Source of the DNA: Roseovarius sp.
Lineage (GTDB): Bacteria; Pseudomonadota; Alphaproteobacteria; Rhodobacterales; Rhodobacteraceae
Direction of reading: 5' to 3'
DNA: 64,000 nucleotides
Assembly (NCBI RefSeq): GCF_030373445.1
Contig: NZ_JAUCYU010000001.1
Coordinates: forward strand, 372,001 to 436,000
Below the pieces are notes generated by a model. That model saw only the letters and a program-made list of their open reading frames with translations, did no database searches and was not told where the DNA came from. This document shows, piece after piece, positions 9,044 to 18,527 of this stretch. The translations under genes and the position numbers were made by a program. How positions within the stretch are numbered: position 1 is the stretch's first letter; every line of letters begins with the position of its first letter.

Positions 9044-11668
9044 TCAGGCAACCCCGACCCGCTTCCGCTGCATCGTGTCGTAATCCCGCAGAAGCCGCGC
9101 CTCGTAGCGCTTCAGGCAATGCCGCGCCGTATCGCCCATGTGCCGCGGTGCGCTCCGTAGCTCCGGGAACAGCCCGAACAGCTCCTCCCGCGCCTCCTCG
9201 CAGATCGCGCTCAGGCCCACGTCCCCGGCATGGAAACTCTCCGTGGCGATGCCCTCGGCATAGATCACCTCGTGATGGTCGAACATCACGTGGATATAGG
9301 TCACCTCCGGCATCTCCCTGACCTTCACGTCGGCATCGTCGACAAGATGCTTGGCCGCCACCAGCACCTCGTCCTGCCCGAACAGCAGCTGCGCCTGGTA
9401 GCCCGCGAACAGGATCCGGTGCTGCGGCGACACCAGCAGCCCGGTGCGCGAGCCGTCCATCACGTTCGGCGCCACCATCACCGGGGCGAACCGGCCCCGC
9501 CCCGGCACCGTGCGCCGGCCGATCCACCGGATCGGCCGCAAGCCGCTGTCCCGCGTCACCACCCGGTCGCCGATCTTCAGGCTCTCGATCGGCCGCTCGC
9601 CGACCTCCGTCAGGATCATCGTGCCCGGCGTGAAACAGATGATGTTCTCGATCTCCGAGAACTCCACGAACGTCCCGTCGGCCATCGTGAAGTTGCCCGA
9701 CAGCCCGGCCGCGTTGTCATCGGTGTTGGTGAAGGTGATGTCGTCATAGGTCACGTCCGGCGTCAGAACCAGCGTGTCGCCGCCCGTCTCGTCCCCCTCG
9801 CCGCCGGTGATGGAAATCGAATCGTTGCCCGTGCCCGTGGTATCAAGGTCGGCCAGCTCGAACCGGTCGTCGCCGTCGCCGCCCTCCACCGTGTCGCCCT
9901 GGTCGACGGTGATCGTGTCGTTCCCGGCCCCGCCAAGGACAAGGTCCGCCCCGTCGCCCCCGTCAAGGATATCGCCGCCCGTGTCGGTATCCGGGCCGCC
10001 GGCGATCCCCGTCACCGTGCCGCTCACGTTATCGACCAGAAGGTCGGTGCCCCCGGTATTGACGATCTCGATGGTGATCGGCTCGCCGTTCAGGCTCGGG
10101 TCGGAATACCCCTCGCTGCTGACCGTCACGGTCTGCAGCCCGTCGATATCCCCGGTCGTCCCGCTCTGCGTCCCGATCAGCGTGTCGCCGGCATAGATGT
10201 TGACCGTGTAGCTCACCGACCCGGCATAGGTCGCGTCACCGAGATCGACCTCGAACTCGTAGGTCTCGCCGTCGGTATACTCCTGCGTCAGCGTCTGGCT
10301 CAGCGTGTCGCCGTTGGCATACAGGAAGGCGACGTTGCTGCCGTCGATATCGCTTTCGTCGATCTGCCCCGAGGTCGGGTTGAAATCGCCCACCTCCGTG
10401 CCGCTCGTCTCCCAGCCGGGCGTGCCCTCCGACCAGCCGCCATCGCCGTGGCTCGTCTGCTCGAAACTGCTGTTGACGATATCGATCGGCGCCGAACCGG
10501 TGGTCAGCGTATCGTCCCCGCCAAGGATCGTGTCGTTCCCCGCCCCGCCGTGGATCTCGTCCGAACCGAGGTTGCCGACAAGGTAATCGTTCCCCTCGCC
10601 GCCCTCGATCGTGTCGTCGCCATCGCTCCGGCCCTGCGCGGTGAAATGCACGTCGGTGACCCAGATCACCTGCCCGCTGCCGCCAAGCTGGTCGTAATCC
10701 ACCTCGACATAGGCCACCGGCCCCTCGATCTCGACCAGCAGCGAACCGTTGGCCCCGGTCGAGCTCTGCGACCCCTCGCCATCGACGAATGGCGACGTGC
10801 CCGTCTCGGTCACGCCCTGGTAGGTGACCGTCACGTCAAGCTCGTTGCCCTCCTCGTCATAGGCCCGAACGGTGATCCCGTCCTCCCAGCCGCCGCTGCT
10901 GCCCGACTGGTCGACATCGTTGATCCGGAAGCTGACATCGGTGACCTCGTCCTCGAAGCCCGACCCCTCGACCGCCGAGAAATCCATCCGCAGCGTCGCG
11001 GTATCCCCCGCCGTGCCACCCCCGCGCAGTTCGACCGAGGAATTGCCGTCGAACGGCTCGCCCGTGCCCACGTACTGGCCGGTCGTCGTCTCGACATTGG
11101 CGCTCTGGCCGTTGCCCTCGTCGGTATAGGTGACGGTCACGTCGATGCCGCCGGTATCCTGCGTGAAGCCGCTGCCGATGCTCTGGCCGTCACTGCCGGC
11201 CGCGCTCCAGTCGAGGAACAACTCGGTATCCTCGGCACTGACCCCGCCGGTGATCCGGTCGTCGCCCTCGCCGCCGATCAGGCTGTCGCCGCCGCCGCCG
11301 CCGCCGTCGATCGTGTCATTGCCGATGCCGCCGTCGATCGTGTCGGCGCCGTCCTCGCCATCCATCACGTCGCCCCGCGCGGTGCCGTCCAGCACGTCGC
11401 CGCCACCCCCGCCATAGGCCACCATGAAGTAATCGAGCTGCGTGCCGCCGCCGAGATTGGCATCCGTCCCGGTCACCCCGGCCTCGCCGACCGTGAAGCT
11501 GTCAGACCCGTCGCTGATGGTGATCACGCCGGTCGCGGCGTCGACATCCACCGAATACCCCGGCGGCAACGCCGAGAAATCCAGCCCGTGCCCGGCCGCG
11601 CCTTCGCTGATCCCCGACCAGAAAGCGGCGCTGTCCCAATTCTCTGTCGTGACCACGTAGACGGTCAT
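9044..11668 (-). CDS. RTX-like calcium-binding repeat protein with C-terminal Hint domain
   Basis: Predicted secreted or surface protein of 874 aa. The ATG at 11668 is chosen because GAGG lies 6 bases upstream and it matches the usual N-terminus (MTVYVVTTENW). Glycine/aspartate nonapeptide repeats of the hemolysin type (for example DGEDGADTIDGGIGNDT) lie near residues 85-140, 350-390 and 565-610, separated by beta-sandwich-like regions. From Cys678 (ICFTPGTMI) a Hint domain follows: KIGDRVVTRDSGLRPIRWIGRR, then PQHRILF. This Hint module is common in Rhodobacteraceae. Autoprocessing and type I secretion are inferences, since no ABC exporter is adjacent. The ligand or target is unknown. Confidence 0.85.
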   Translation of the reverse strand: MTVYVVTTENWDSAAFWSGISEGAAGHGLDFSALPPGYSVDVDAATGVITISDGSDSFTVGEAGVTGTDANLGGGTQLDYFMVAYGGGGGDVLDGTARGDVMDGEDGADTIDGGIGNDTIDGGGGGGDSLIGGEGDDRITGGVSAEDTELFLDWSAAGSDGQSIGSGFTQDTGGIDVTVTYTDEGNGQSANVETTTGQYVGTGEPFDGNSSVELRGGGTAGDTATLRMDFSAVEGSGFEDEVTDVSFRINDVDQSGSSGGWEDGITVRAYDEEGNELDVTVTYQGVTETGTSPFVDGEGSQSSTGANGSLLVEIEGPVAYVEVDYDQLGGSGQVIWVTDVHFTAQGRSDGDDTIEGGEGNDYLVGNLGSDEIHGGAGNDTILGGDDTLTTGSAPIDIVNSSFEQTSHGDGGWSEGTPGWETSGTEVGDFNPTSGQIDESDIDGSNVAFLYANGDTLSQTLTQEYTDGETYEFEVDLGDATYAGSVSYTVNIYAGDTLIGTQSGTTGDIDGLQTVTVSSEGYSDPSLNGEPITIEIVNTGGTDLLVDNVSGTVTGIAGGPDTDTGGDILDGGDGADLVLGGAGNDTITVDQGDTVEGGDGDDRFELADLDTTGTGNDSISITGGEGDETGGDTLVLTPDVTYDDITFTNTDDNAAGLSGNFTMADGTFVEFSEIENIICFTPGTMILTEVGERPIESLKIGDRVVTRDSGLRPIRWIGRRTVPGRGRFAPVMVAPNVMDGSRTGLLVSPQHRILFAGYQAQLLFGQDEVLVAAKHLVDDADVKVREMPEVTYIHVMFDHHEVIYAEGIATESFHAGDVGLSAICEEAREELFGLFPELRSAPRHMGDTARHCLKRYEARLLRDYDTMQRKRVGVA

Positions 11669-11872
11669 GGCGGTCCTCGAATACGTCTGTACCACCCCGG
11701 CGCCGGTGTCCCGGCATCGGGCCGACGGGCAAAACCCGCCTGTTTCAAAGGCTCGGGGCTGCTCGCTCCTGCCTCGGTCCGGCGGCGTTCAAACGACAAC
11801 GGGGCATGGCCCCGGCGCCGCGGTCCGGCCGGTTCTCTCCATCATCGGAACTAGAGACGAATTTGGGGTAGA

Positions 11873-12814
11873 TTATGGATCAATCTGGGAGAAACTATGG
11901 TCCGCCGCCGCCTGTGCCTTTTTCTGCTCCTCCCCGGCCCGGCCAACCACCTCGGCGATCCGCTGCAATTGCGGCGCCAGCGGGCTCGACCGCCGCCAGA
12001 TCATCCCCACCGTCCGCGACGGCTCCGGCTTGCCGAACCGCGCCACCGACACGTCGGCCGAGCGTGTCTCCACCGGCACCGCCATCTCGGGGATCAGCGT
12101 CACCCCGATGCCCGAGCCCACCATCTGCACCAGCGTCGACAGCGACGACCCGTCCAGCCCGTCTCCCGGCACCGCCGGCCGGATATTGCAGAACGACAGC
12201 GCCTGGTCGCGGAAACAATGCCCCTCCTCCAGCAGCAGAAGCCGCATACGCGCCAGGTCCTCGGCCCTCGGCACCGGCTGCCCCGCCTCGGCACCGGGCC
12301 GCACCAGCATGAACGCCTCGTCGAACAGCGCCACCTCCGCCAGCCCCGGCTCGGAAATCGGCAGCGCCACGATGGCGGTGTCCAGCCGCCCGTCCAGCAA
12401 CTCCCTGATCAGCCGCTCGGTCAGCGTCTCGCGCACGTGGATGTCGATCCCCCGATGCGTCTCCGACAACGCCCTTATCACCCGCGGCAGCAGGTAGGGC
12501 GCGATCGTGGGAATCACCCCGATCCGCAGCCGCCCGATCAGCTTGTCCTCGCTCGCCCGCGCCAGGTCCTCCAGCTCGTCCACCGACCGCAGGATATCCT
12601 GCACCCGGTCCGCGAACCGCTCCCCCAGCCCCGTCAGCCGCACCTGTCGCGCCCCCCGCTCGAACAGCTGCGCGCCGATATCCTCCTCGAGATCGCGAAT
12701 CTGCACCGACAATGCCGGCTGCGACACCGCGCAGGCCTCCGCCGCCCGCCCGAAATGCCCGTGCCGCGCCAGCGCCTCGAAATATTTCAACTGTCTCAGG
12801 GTGATGTTCGCCAT
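11873..12814 (-). CDS. oxyR: OxyR, LysR-type hydrogen-peroxide sensing regulator
   Basis: Redox-sensing LysR-family transcription factor of 313 aa. The winged helix-turn-helix occupies residues 1-60 (ITLRQLKYFEALARHGHFG). The effector domain contains LEEGHCFRDQALSFC, which places Cys200 and Cys209 where E. coli OxyR has Cys199 and Cys208, the pair that forms the activating disulfide. Divergent transcription from katG, the classical OxyR target, supports the name over other LysR members. The start codon sits beside an AT-rich dyad (ATAAT-n5-ATTAT, 12813-12827), a plausible site for autoregulation. Confidence 0.95.
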   Translation of the reverse strand: MANITLRQLKYFEALARHGHFGRAAEACAVSQPALSVQIRDLEEDIGAQLFERGARQVRLTGLGERFADRVQDILRSVDELEDLARASEDKLIGRLRIGVIPTIAPYLLPRVIRALSETHRGIDIHVRETLTERLIRELLDGRLDTAIVALPISEPGLAEVALFDEAFMLVRPGAEAGQPVPRAEDLARMRLLLLEEGHCFRDQALSFCNIRPAVPGDGLDGSSLSTLVQMVGSGIGVTLIPEMAVPVETRSADVSVARFGKPEPSRTVGMIWRRSSPLAPQLQRIAEVVGRAGEEQKKAQAAADHSFSQIDP

Positions 12815-15223
<2,409 letters not shown>

Positions 15224-15252
15224 TCCGTCACCGGATCGTCAGAAACAACAGG

Positions 15253-15281
15253 CGCGGCCGGGGAACCCCGGCCGCGTTTTT
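15253..15281 (+). terminator. Rho-independent terminator of katG
   Basis: Perfect 11-bp arms CGCGGCCGGGG / CCCCGGCCGCG with an AA loop, followed directly by five T, 30 bases after the katG stop. Confidence 0.92.
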
Positions 15282-15321
15282 CGTTTGCCCGATGCAATCT
15301 TGGGATACCTGAGACCCATCC

Positions 15322-15343
15322 GTCCCGGCCCCCGCGCCGGGAC
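15322..15343. repeat. dispersed hairpin repeat B, copy 1
   Basis: GTCCCGGC / GCCGGGAC arms (8 bp) with a C-rich loop. Copies 2 and 3 are at 48956-48977 and 59938-59959. In each case a GTAG-headed repeat follows within about 65 bases. Confidence 0.75.
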
Positions 15344-15358
15344 CTCGCGCCACCAGAG

Positions 15359-15379
15359 GCCCCGGGTCAAGCCCGGGGC
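15359..15379. repeat. dispersed hairpin repeat D, copy 1
   Basis: GCCCCGGG-TCAAG-CCCGGGGC, a perfect 8-bp hairpin. The identical hairpin is at 59975-59995, again between a B repeat and a GTAG-headed repeat. Confidence 0.75.
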
Positions 15380-15394
15380 GGGCAGCCACACCCC

Positions 15395-15416
15395 GTGGGG
15401 TGGGTGCGAACCCACC
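15395..15416. repeat. REP-like hairpin repeat A, copy 1 (GTGG head)
   Basis: GGTGGGT-GCGA-ACCCACC hairpin with a GTGG head where most copies have GTAG. Confidence 0.75.
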
Positions 15417-15452
15417 TCGTACACCACCGCCACCATCGCGGCAGCCATTCCC

Positions 15453-15474
15453 GTAGGGTGGGTGCGAACCCACC
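15453..15474. repeat. REP-like hairpin repeat A, copy 2
   Basis: GTAG head followed by GGTGGGT-GCGA-ACCCACC. It lies 58 bases after copy 1 in the same orientation. Confidence 0.8.
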
Positions 15475-15509
15475 TCCTCACACCGACGATACGCATACCC
15501 GCCCGGCGG

Positions 15510-15860
15510 TCACACCACCATCCGAAGGTCTTTTGCCGTCCACCCGGCCTCTCCGGCCAGGGCCTCGAAATCCTCGTGGTCCCCGTCCCTGGCCTGGACC
15601 AGGATGAAGCGGACCCGCTCTAGGAAATCCCGCTCCCGCCCCGGCTCGCACACGTCCACGGCACTCAACCTGTCGAATATCCCTCTCACCTCCGCCCACC
15701 TGCCGCGATCCAGAACCACGTCGACCTCCCGGATCAACGCCTCCAGCTCTCCCGCCTGCGCAAGCCTCGTCCCCTCGACGAATACAATCTCCTCGAGACT
15801 GTCCCCAAGTATCTCGAGGTCCTCATGAAAACAGCCAACGAGGCTTTTCAACCGCTCCAT
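15510..15860 (-). CDS. small acidic protein resembling CdiI-type immunity proteins
   Basis: 116 aa, cytoplasmic, with no signal or membrane segment. The ATG at 15860 (MERLKSLVGCFHEDLEI) is preferred over codons up to 15980 because a GGAAAGG-like ribosome site precedes it and the upstream sequence is low-complexity. The opening L-x2-L-x-G-x-FHED pattern followed by an acidic helix (SLEEIV) and a later C-E-P...FL..VR segment resembles the CdiI_2 group of contact-dependent-inhibition immunity proteins as I remember it. That link is inference and no toxin or CdiA-like gene adjoins. It would be an orphan immunity gene if the assignment is right. It lies in repeat-rich DNA downstream of katG. Confidence 0.55.
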   Translation of the reverse strand: MERLKSLVGCFHEDLEILGDSLEEIVFVEGTRLAQAGELEALIREVDVVLDRGRWAEVRGIFDRLSAVDVCEPGRERDFLERVRFILVQARDGDHEDFEALAGEAGWTAKDLRMVV

Positions 15861-15948
15861 CCGTCCCGCCTTTCCCGTCAGAACCGCACCGGAACCAACT
15901 TTGCCCGCTCGCGTTACCCCTTCAACCCCCCGCCAAAGGAGCCACCCC

Positions 15949-16200
15949 ATGCCCAACCCGAGCATCAAGGACGAAGACACGTACCAGGAACTCCGCGATC
16001 AGGGCTACTCCAAGGAAAAATCCGCCCGCATCGCCAACGCCCAGGCCAACGACAAGCAGAAACCCTCGAAGAAAGGCGGCAAGAACCCGCCCTACGAGGA
16101 CTGGACCAAGGACGAGCTCTACGACAAGGCCCAGGAAATCGGCGTCGAGGGCCGCAGCGACATGACCAAGGACGAGCTTATTAAGGCCCTCCGCGGCTGA
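15949..16200 (+). CDS. small Rho-N/SAP-like domain protein (DUF7218-like)
   Basis: 83 aa, highly charged. AAAGGAG lies about 8 bases before the ATG at 15949. The N-terminal half (DEDTYQELRDQGYSKEKSARI) matches a widespread small family in which Lys/Arg-rich sequence is followed by a C-terminal helix-extended-helix module: YEDWTKDELYDKAQEIGVEG, then SDMTKDELIKALRG. That module is the one found at the N-terminus of Rho factor and in SAP domains, so nucleic-acid binding is plausible. The biological role is not known. It stands alone between a divergent immunity-like gene and a repeat cluster. Confidence 0.8.
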   Translation: MPNPSIKDEDTYQELRDQGYSKEKSARIANAQANDKQKPSKKGGKNPPYEDWTKDELYDKAQEIGVEGRSDMTKDELIKALRG

Positions 16201-16245
16201 CCCTCACCCGCGCCGGGGCCAGGGCCGGGGCGCGTCCGCGCCACC

Positions 16246-16280
16246 GCCCCCCGGTTTTATCTTTCTGGAAATACTCGATC
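16246..16280. repeat. dispersed repeat C, copy 1
   Basis: Variant of the CCCCGGCTTTCATCTTTCC-AGAAATACTC family: here CCGGTTTTATCTTTCTGGAA then ATACTC. Other copies are at 16366, 50207, 53409 and 61660, with a diverged inverse copy at 29384. Confidence 0.7.
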
Positions 16281-16293
16281 TTTCGCCCGCCCA

Positions 16294-16314
16294 GTAGGGT
16301 GGGTGAAACCCACC
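16294..16314. repeat. REP-like hairpin repeat A, copy 3
   Basis: GTAG head, then GGTGGGT-GAA-ACCCACC. It lies between two C repeats. Confidence 0.8.
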
Positions 16315-16365
16315 ACCGGGCCACCCGAAACCACCCGCCCCGGCCTCTCTACACCCGGGCGACAA

Positions 16366-16398
16366 CCCCGGCTTTCATCTTTCCAAAAATACTCACTC
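16366..16398. repeat. dispersed repeat C, copy 2
   Basis: CCCCGGCTTTCATCTTTCC followed by AAAAATACTCACTC. Best match to copy 3 at 50207. Confidence 0.75.
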
Positions 16399-16430
16399 GC
16401 GACGCCCGCCAAAAGCGCCACGCCCGACCC

Positions 16431-16452
16431 GTGGGGTGGGTGCAAACCCACC
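16431..16452. repeat. REP-like hairpin repeat A, copy 4 (GTGG head)
   Basis: GGTGGGT-GCAA-ACCCACC hairpin just after the stop of the minus-strand quinone reductase. Confidence 0.75.
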
Positions 16453-16457
16453 ACCAC

Positions 16458-17453
16458 CTACCCGATCCGCAGCGTGACCTTCCCCACCGCCTGCCCGCTC
16501 TCGAGCAAGCCATGCGCCTCCCCGGCCCGGTCCAGGTCGAACGTCTCGGCATGCTGAACCCGCAGCCTGCCATCGGCCACCAGCCCCAGCGCCTCCCGCA
16601 CGATCCCCGCCTGCCGCCGCAGGGCCCCCTCCAGCCCCAGCCACATCGGCGTCAGCATCATCACGTTCAGGATATCGAGGTTCATGTTATAGGCGGCCAC
16701 ATCCGCATCATCCGGCGCCACCCCCATCAGCGTGACCACCCGGCCATAAGGCGCCATCGCCCCGTAGGTCCGCGTCATCACCTCTTCGCCCACGTTGTCC
16801 AGCGCCACGTTCACACCGCCCGACCAGTCCCGCGCGGCCGCCACGAAATCCGTCTCGCGGTAATTGATCGCCAGCTCCGCCCCCAACCCCTCGACAAGCT
16901 TCGCCTTCTCCGGCCCGCTCACCGTCGCCGCAACCTTCGCCCCGCGCAGCGCGGCCAGCTGCACCGCCATGTGCCCCGTGCCGCCCGCACCGGCATGGAT
17001 CAGCACATGCTCGCCCTCGGCCAGCCTTGCCCGCTCATAAAGCGCTTCCGACCCGGTGATCGCCACCAGCGGCAGCGCGGCGGCGGTCAGGTCATCCACC
17101 CCCTCGGGCACCTTCGCCAACTGCCACTCCGGCACCACGGCGGCCTCCGCATAGGTCCCCGGCACGCCCCCGATCCCGCCATTGCAGAAACACACCCGGT
17201 CGCCCACGGCGAACTCCGTCACCTCCGGCCCGACCTCGGCCACAACGCCCATCCCGTCATGCCCCGGCACGAACGGCCCGGCGTCGATATACCCGCCCAG
17301 CTGCCGGAAAAACGTATCCGCCGGGTTCAGCGCCGCGGCCCTCAGCTCCACCAGCACATCCCGCGGCCCCCCGGGCCACGCCAGCGCCACGTCCTGCAAT
17401 TTCATGACCTCCGGCCCGCCCTTGCCGGTGATGACGACAGCCTTGACCTTCAT
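16458..17453 (-). CDS. zinc-free MDR-family NADPH:quinone reductase / alcohol dehydrogenase-like protein
   Basis: 331-aa medium-chain dehydrogenase/reductase of the quinone oxidoreductase type, expected to reduce quinones or enals with NADPH in the cytoplasm. The GroES-like N-terminal domain spans residues 1-125. The Rossmann fold carries the nucleotide motif HAGAGGTGHMAVQLA near residue 150, followed by NYRET, the usual place for cofactor discrimination. The Cys/His pattern of a catalytic zinc site is absent. The ATG at 17453 has GGAG 8 bases upstream; a GTG 9 bases earlier overlaps the desaturase stop. It is transcribed directly behind the fatty acid desaturase, probably as one unit. Confidence 0.85.
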   Translation of the reverse strand: MKVKAVVITGKGGPEVMKLQDVALAWPGGPRDVLVELRAAALNPADTFFRQLGGYIDAGPFVPGHDGMGVVAEVGPEVTEFAVGDRVCFCNGGIGGVPGTYAEAAVVPEWQLAKVPEGVDDLTAAALPLVAITGSEALYERARLAEGEHVLIHAGAGGTGHMAVQLAALRGAKVAATVSGPEKAKLVEGLGAELAINYRETDFVAAARDWSGGVNVALDNVGEEVMTRTYGAMAPYGRVVTLMGVAPDDADVAAYNMNLDILNVMMLTPMWLGLEGALRRQAGIVREALGLVADGRLRVQHAETFDLDRAGEAHGLLESGQAVGKVTLRIG

Positions 17454-17458
17454 GACAT

Positions 17459-18340
17459 TCACTCCGCCGGATGCGCGCCCGGCGGATGCTCGTTCGCCGG
17501 GTCGGGCCAGATCCCCTCGATCCGCACGTTGTTCCGCTCCAGCAGCGGCCGCATCTCGTCGAAGACCGGCTTGTAGCGGTAATACGGCACGCTCGGCGCC
17601 ATGTGGTGGATCAGGTGGTAATTCTGGCCCTGCAACAACACATTGGCCCCGGGAAACAGCGAAACCCGCGTGTTCCGATACCGCCCCGTCTCCGAATGGT
17701 CATGATGCGGCGTCCAGGTGAAGAAGGTCAGCATAACCGTCTGCCCCACCCACCACGGCACGAACCACAGCAACAGCACCTCTTTCCAGTACCCGGCCAC
17801 CACCGCCCCGATCAGCGCGGCACTGTAGATCGCGAAGGTCACGAAGGTATAGACCACCTCCCGCTCGGTACAGCCGAACCGCTTGCACTCCCGGTACTGC
17901 GCCACCGGGTTGAAATAGTTGATCAGCGCGGCGGGAAGCTTCACGAAGATCCACACCGGGAACGACCCCTTGGCATAAAGATCCGGATCGCTCGCCTCGT
18001 TCGTATGCGCATGATGCGCCATGTGCTGTCGCCGGTGCTGGTGATAGAACAGCCACAACGGCGCACAGGCCAGCGTCCCGGCCACCGTATCGACCCAGCG
18101 CAACCCCTTCCGGCGCGAGCTGATATTGGCATGCACCGCCTCGTGCGCCACCGTGTAGATCCCGTAGATAAACACGGTGTTCGCCACCATCCCGGCCCAA
18201 ATCGGGATATGCCCGGCCAGCGTCAGCCACGTGGCGGCAATGGCAAAGGCGAACATCCCCGCCTCCAGCAACAAGGTCCGCCCGCCGAACTCCGGCGTGT
18301 GCTTGCGGGCAATCTCGAATTCCTCGCGTACGGTCGACAT
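17459..18340 (-). CDS. fatty acid desaturase family membrane protein
   Basis: Integral-membrane di-iron desaturase/hydroxylase, 293 aa. The three histidine boxes are present: HEAVH, HRRQHMAHH and, near the C-terminus, HLIHHMAP. Four hydrophobic segments are placed as in the family (about residues 27-65, 90-130 and 165-215). The ATG at 18340 has GGAGG 6 bases upstream; the GTG two codons earlier is less well placed. The substrate could be an acyl lipid, or a carotenoid as for related hydroxylases, and cannot be decided from the motifs. The quinone-reductase gene follows within 6 bases. Confidence 0.88.
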   Translation of the reverse strand: MSTVREEFEIARKHTPEFGGRTLLLEAGMFAFAIAATWLTLAGHIPIWAGMVANTVFIYGIYTVAHEAVHANISSRRKGLRWVDTVAGTLACAPLWLFYHQHRRQHMAHHAHTNEASDPDLYAKGSFPVWIFVKLPAALINYFNPVAQYRECKRFGCTEREVVYTFVTFAIYSAALIGAVVAGYWKEVLLLWFVPWWVGQTVMLTFFTWTPHHDHSETGRYRNTRVSLFPGANVLLQGQNYHLIHHMAPSVPYYRYKPVFDEMRPLLERNNVRIEGIWPDPANEHPPGAHPAE

Positions 18341-18493
18341 GCTCACCCTCCGATTGACGCGCCATCCTGCGTCCCCGGGGCCGCCTCCGCATTGATCGCG
18401 ATCAAACCGCCCGCGCCGCGCGCCCGGTTCAGGTTATCCCAACCCCCGCCGCTCCTGTAAGGAAAAGTTTATTCACGCGCTCAAATAACGCAG

Positions 18494-18515
18494 GCAGGGT
18501 GGGTGCCAACCCACC
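18494..18515. repeat. REP-like hairpin repeat A, copy 5 (GCAG head)
   Basis: GGTGGGT-GCCA-ACCCACC hairpin, 12 bases beyond the stop of the minus-strand helicase gene. Confidence 0.75.
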
Positions 18516-18527
18516 ACACGCCACCCC

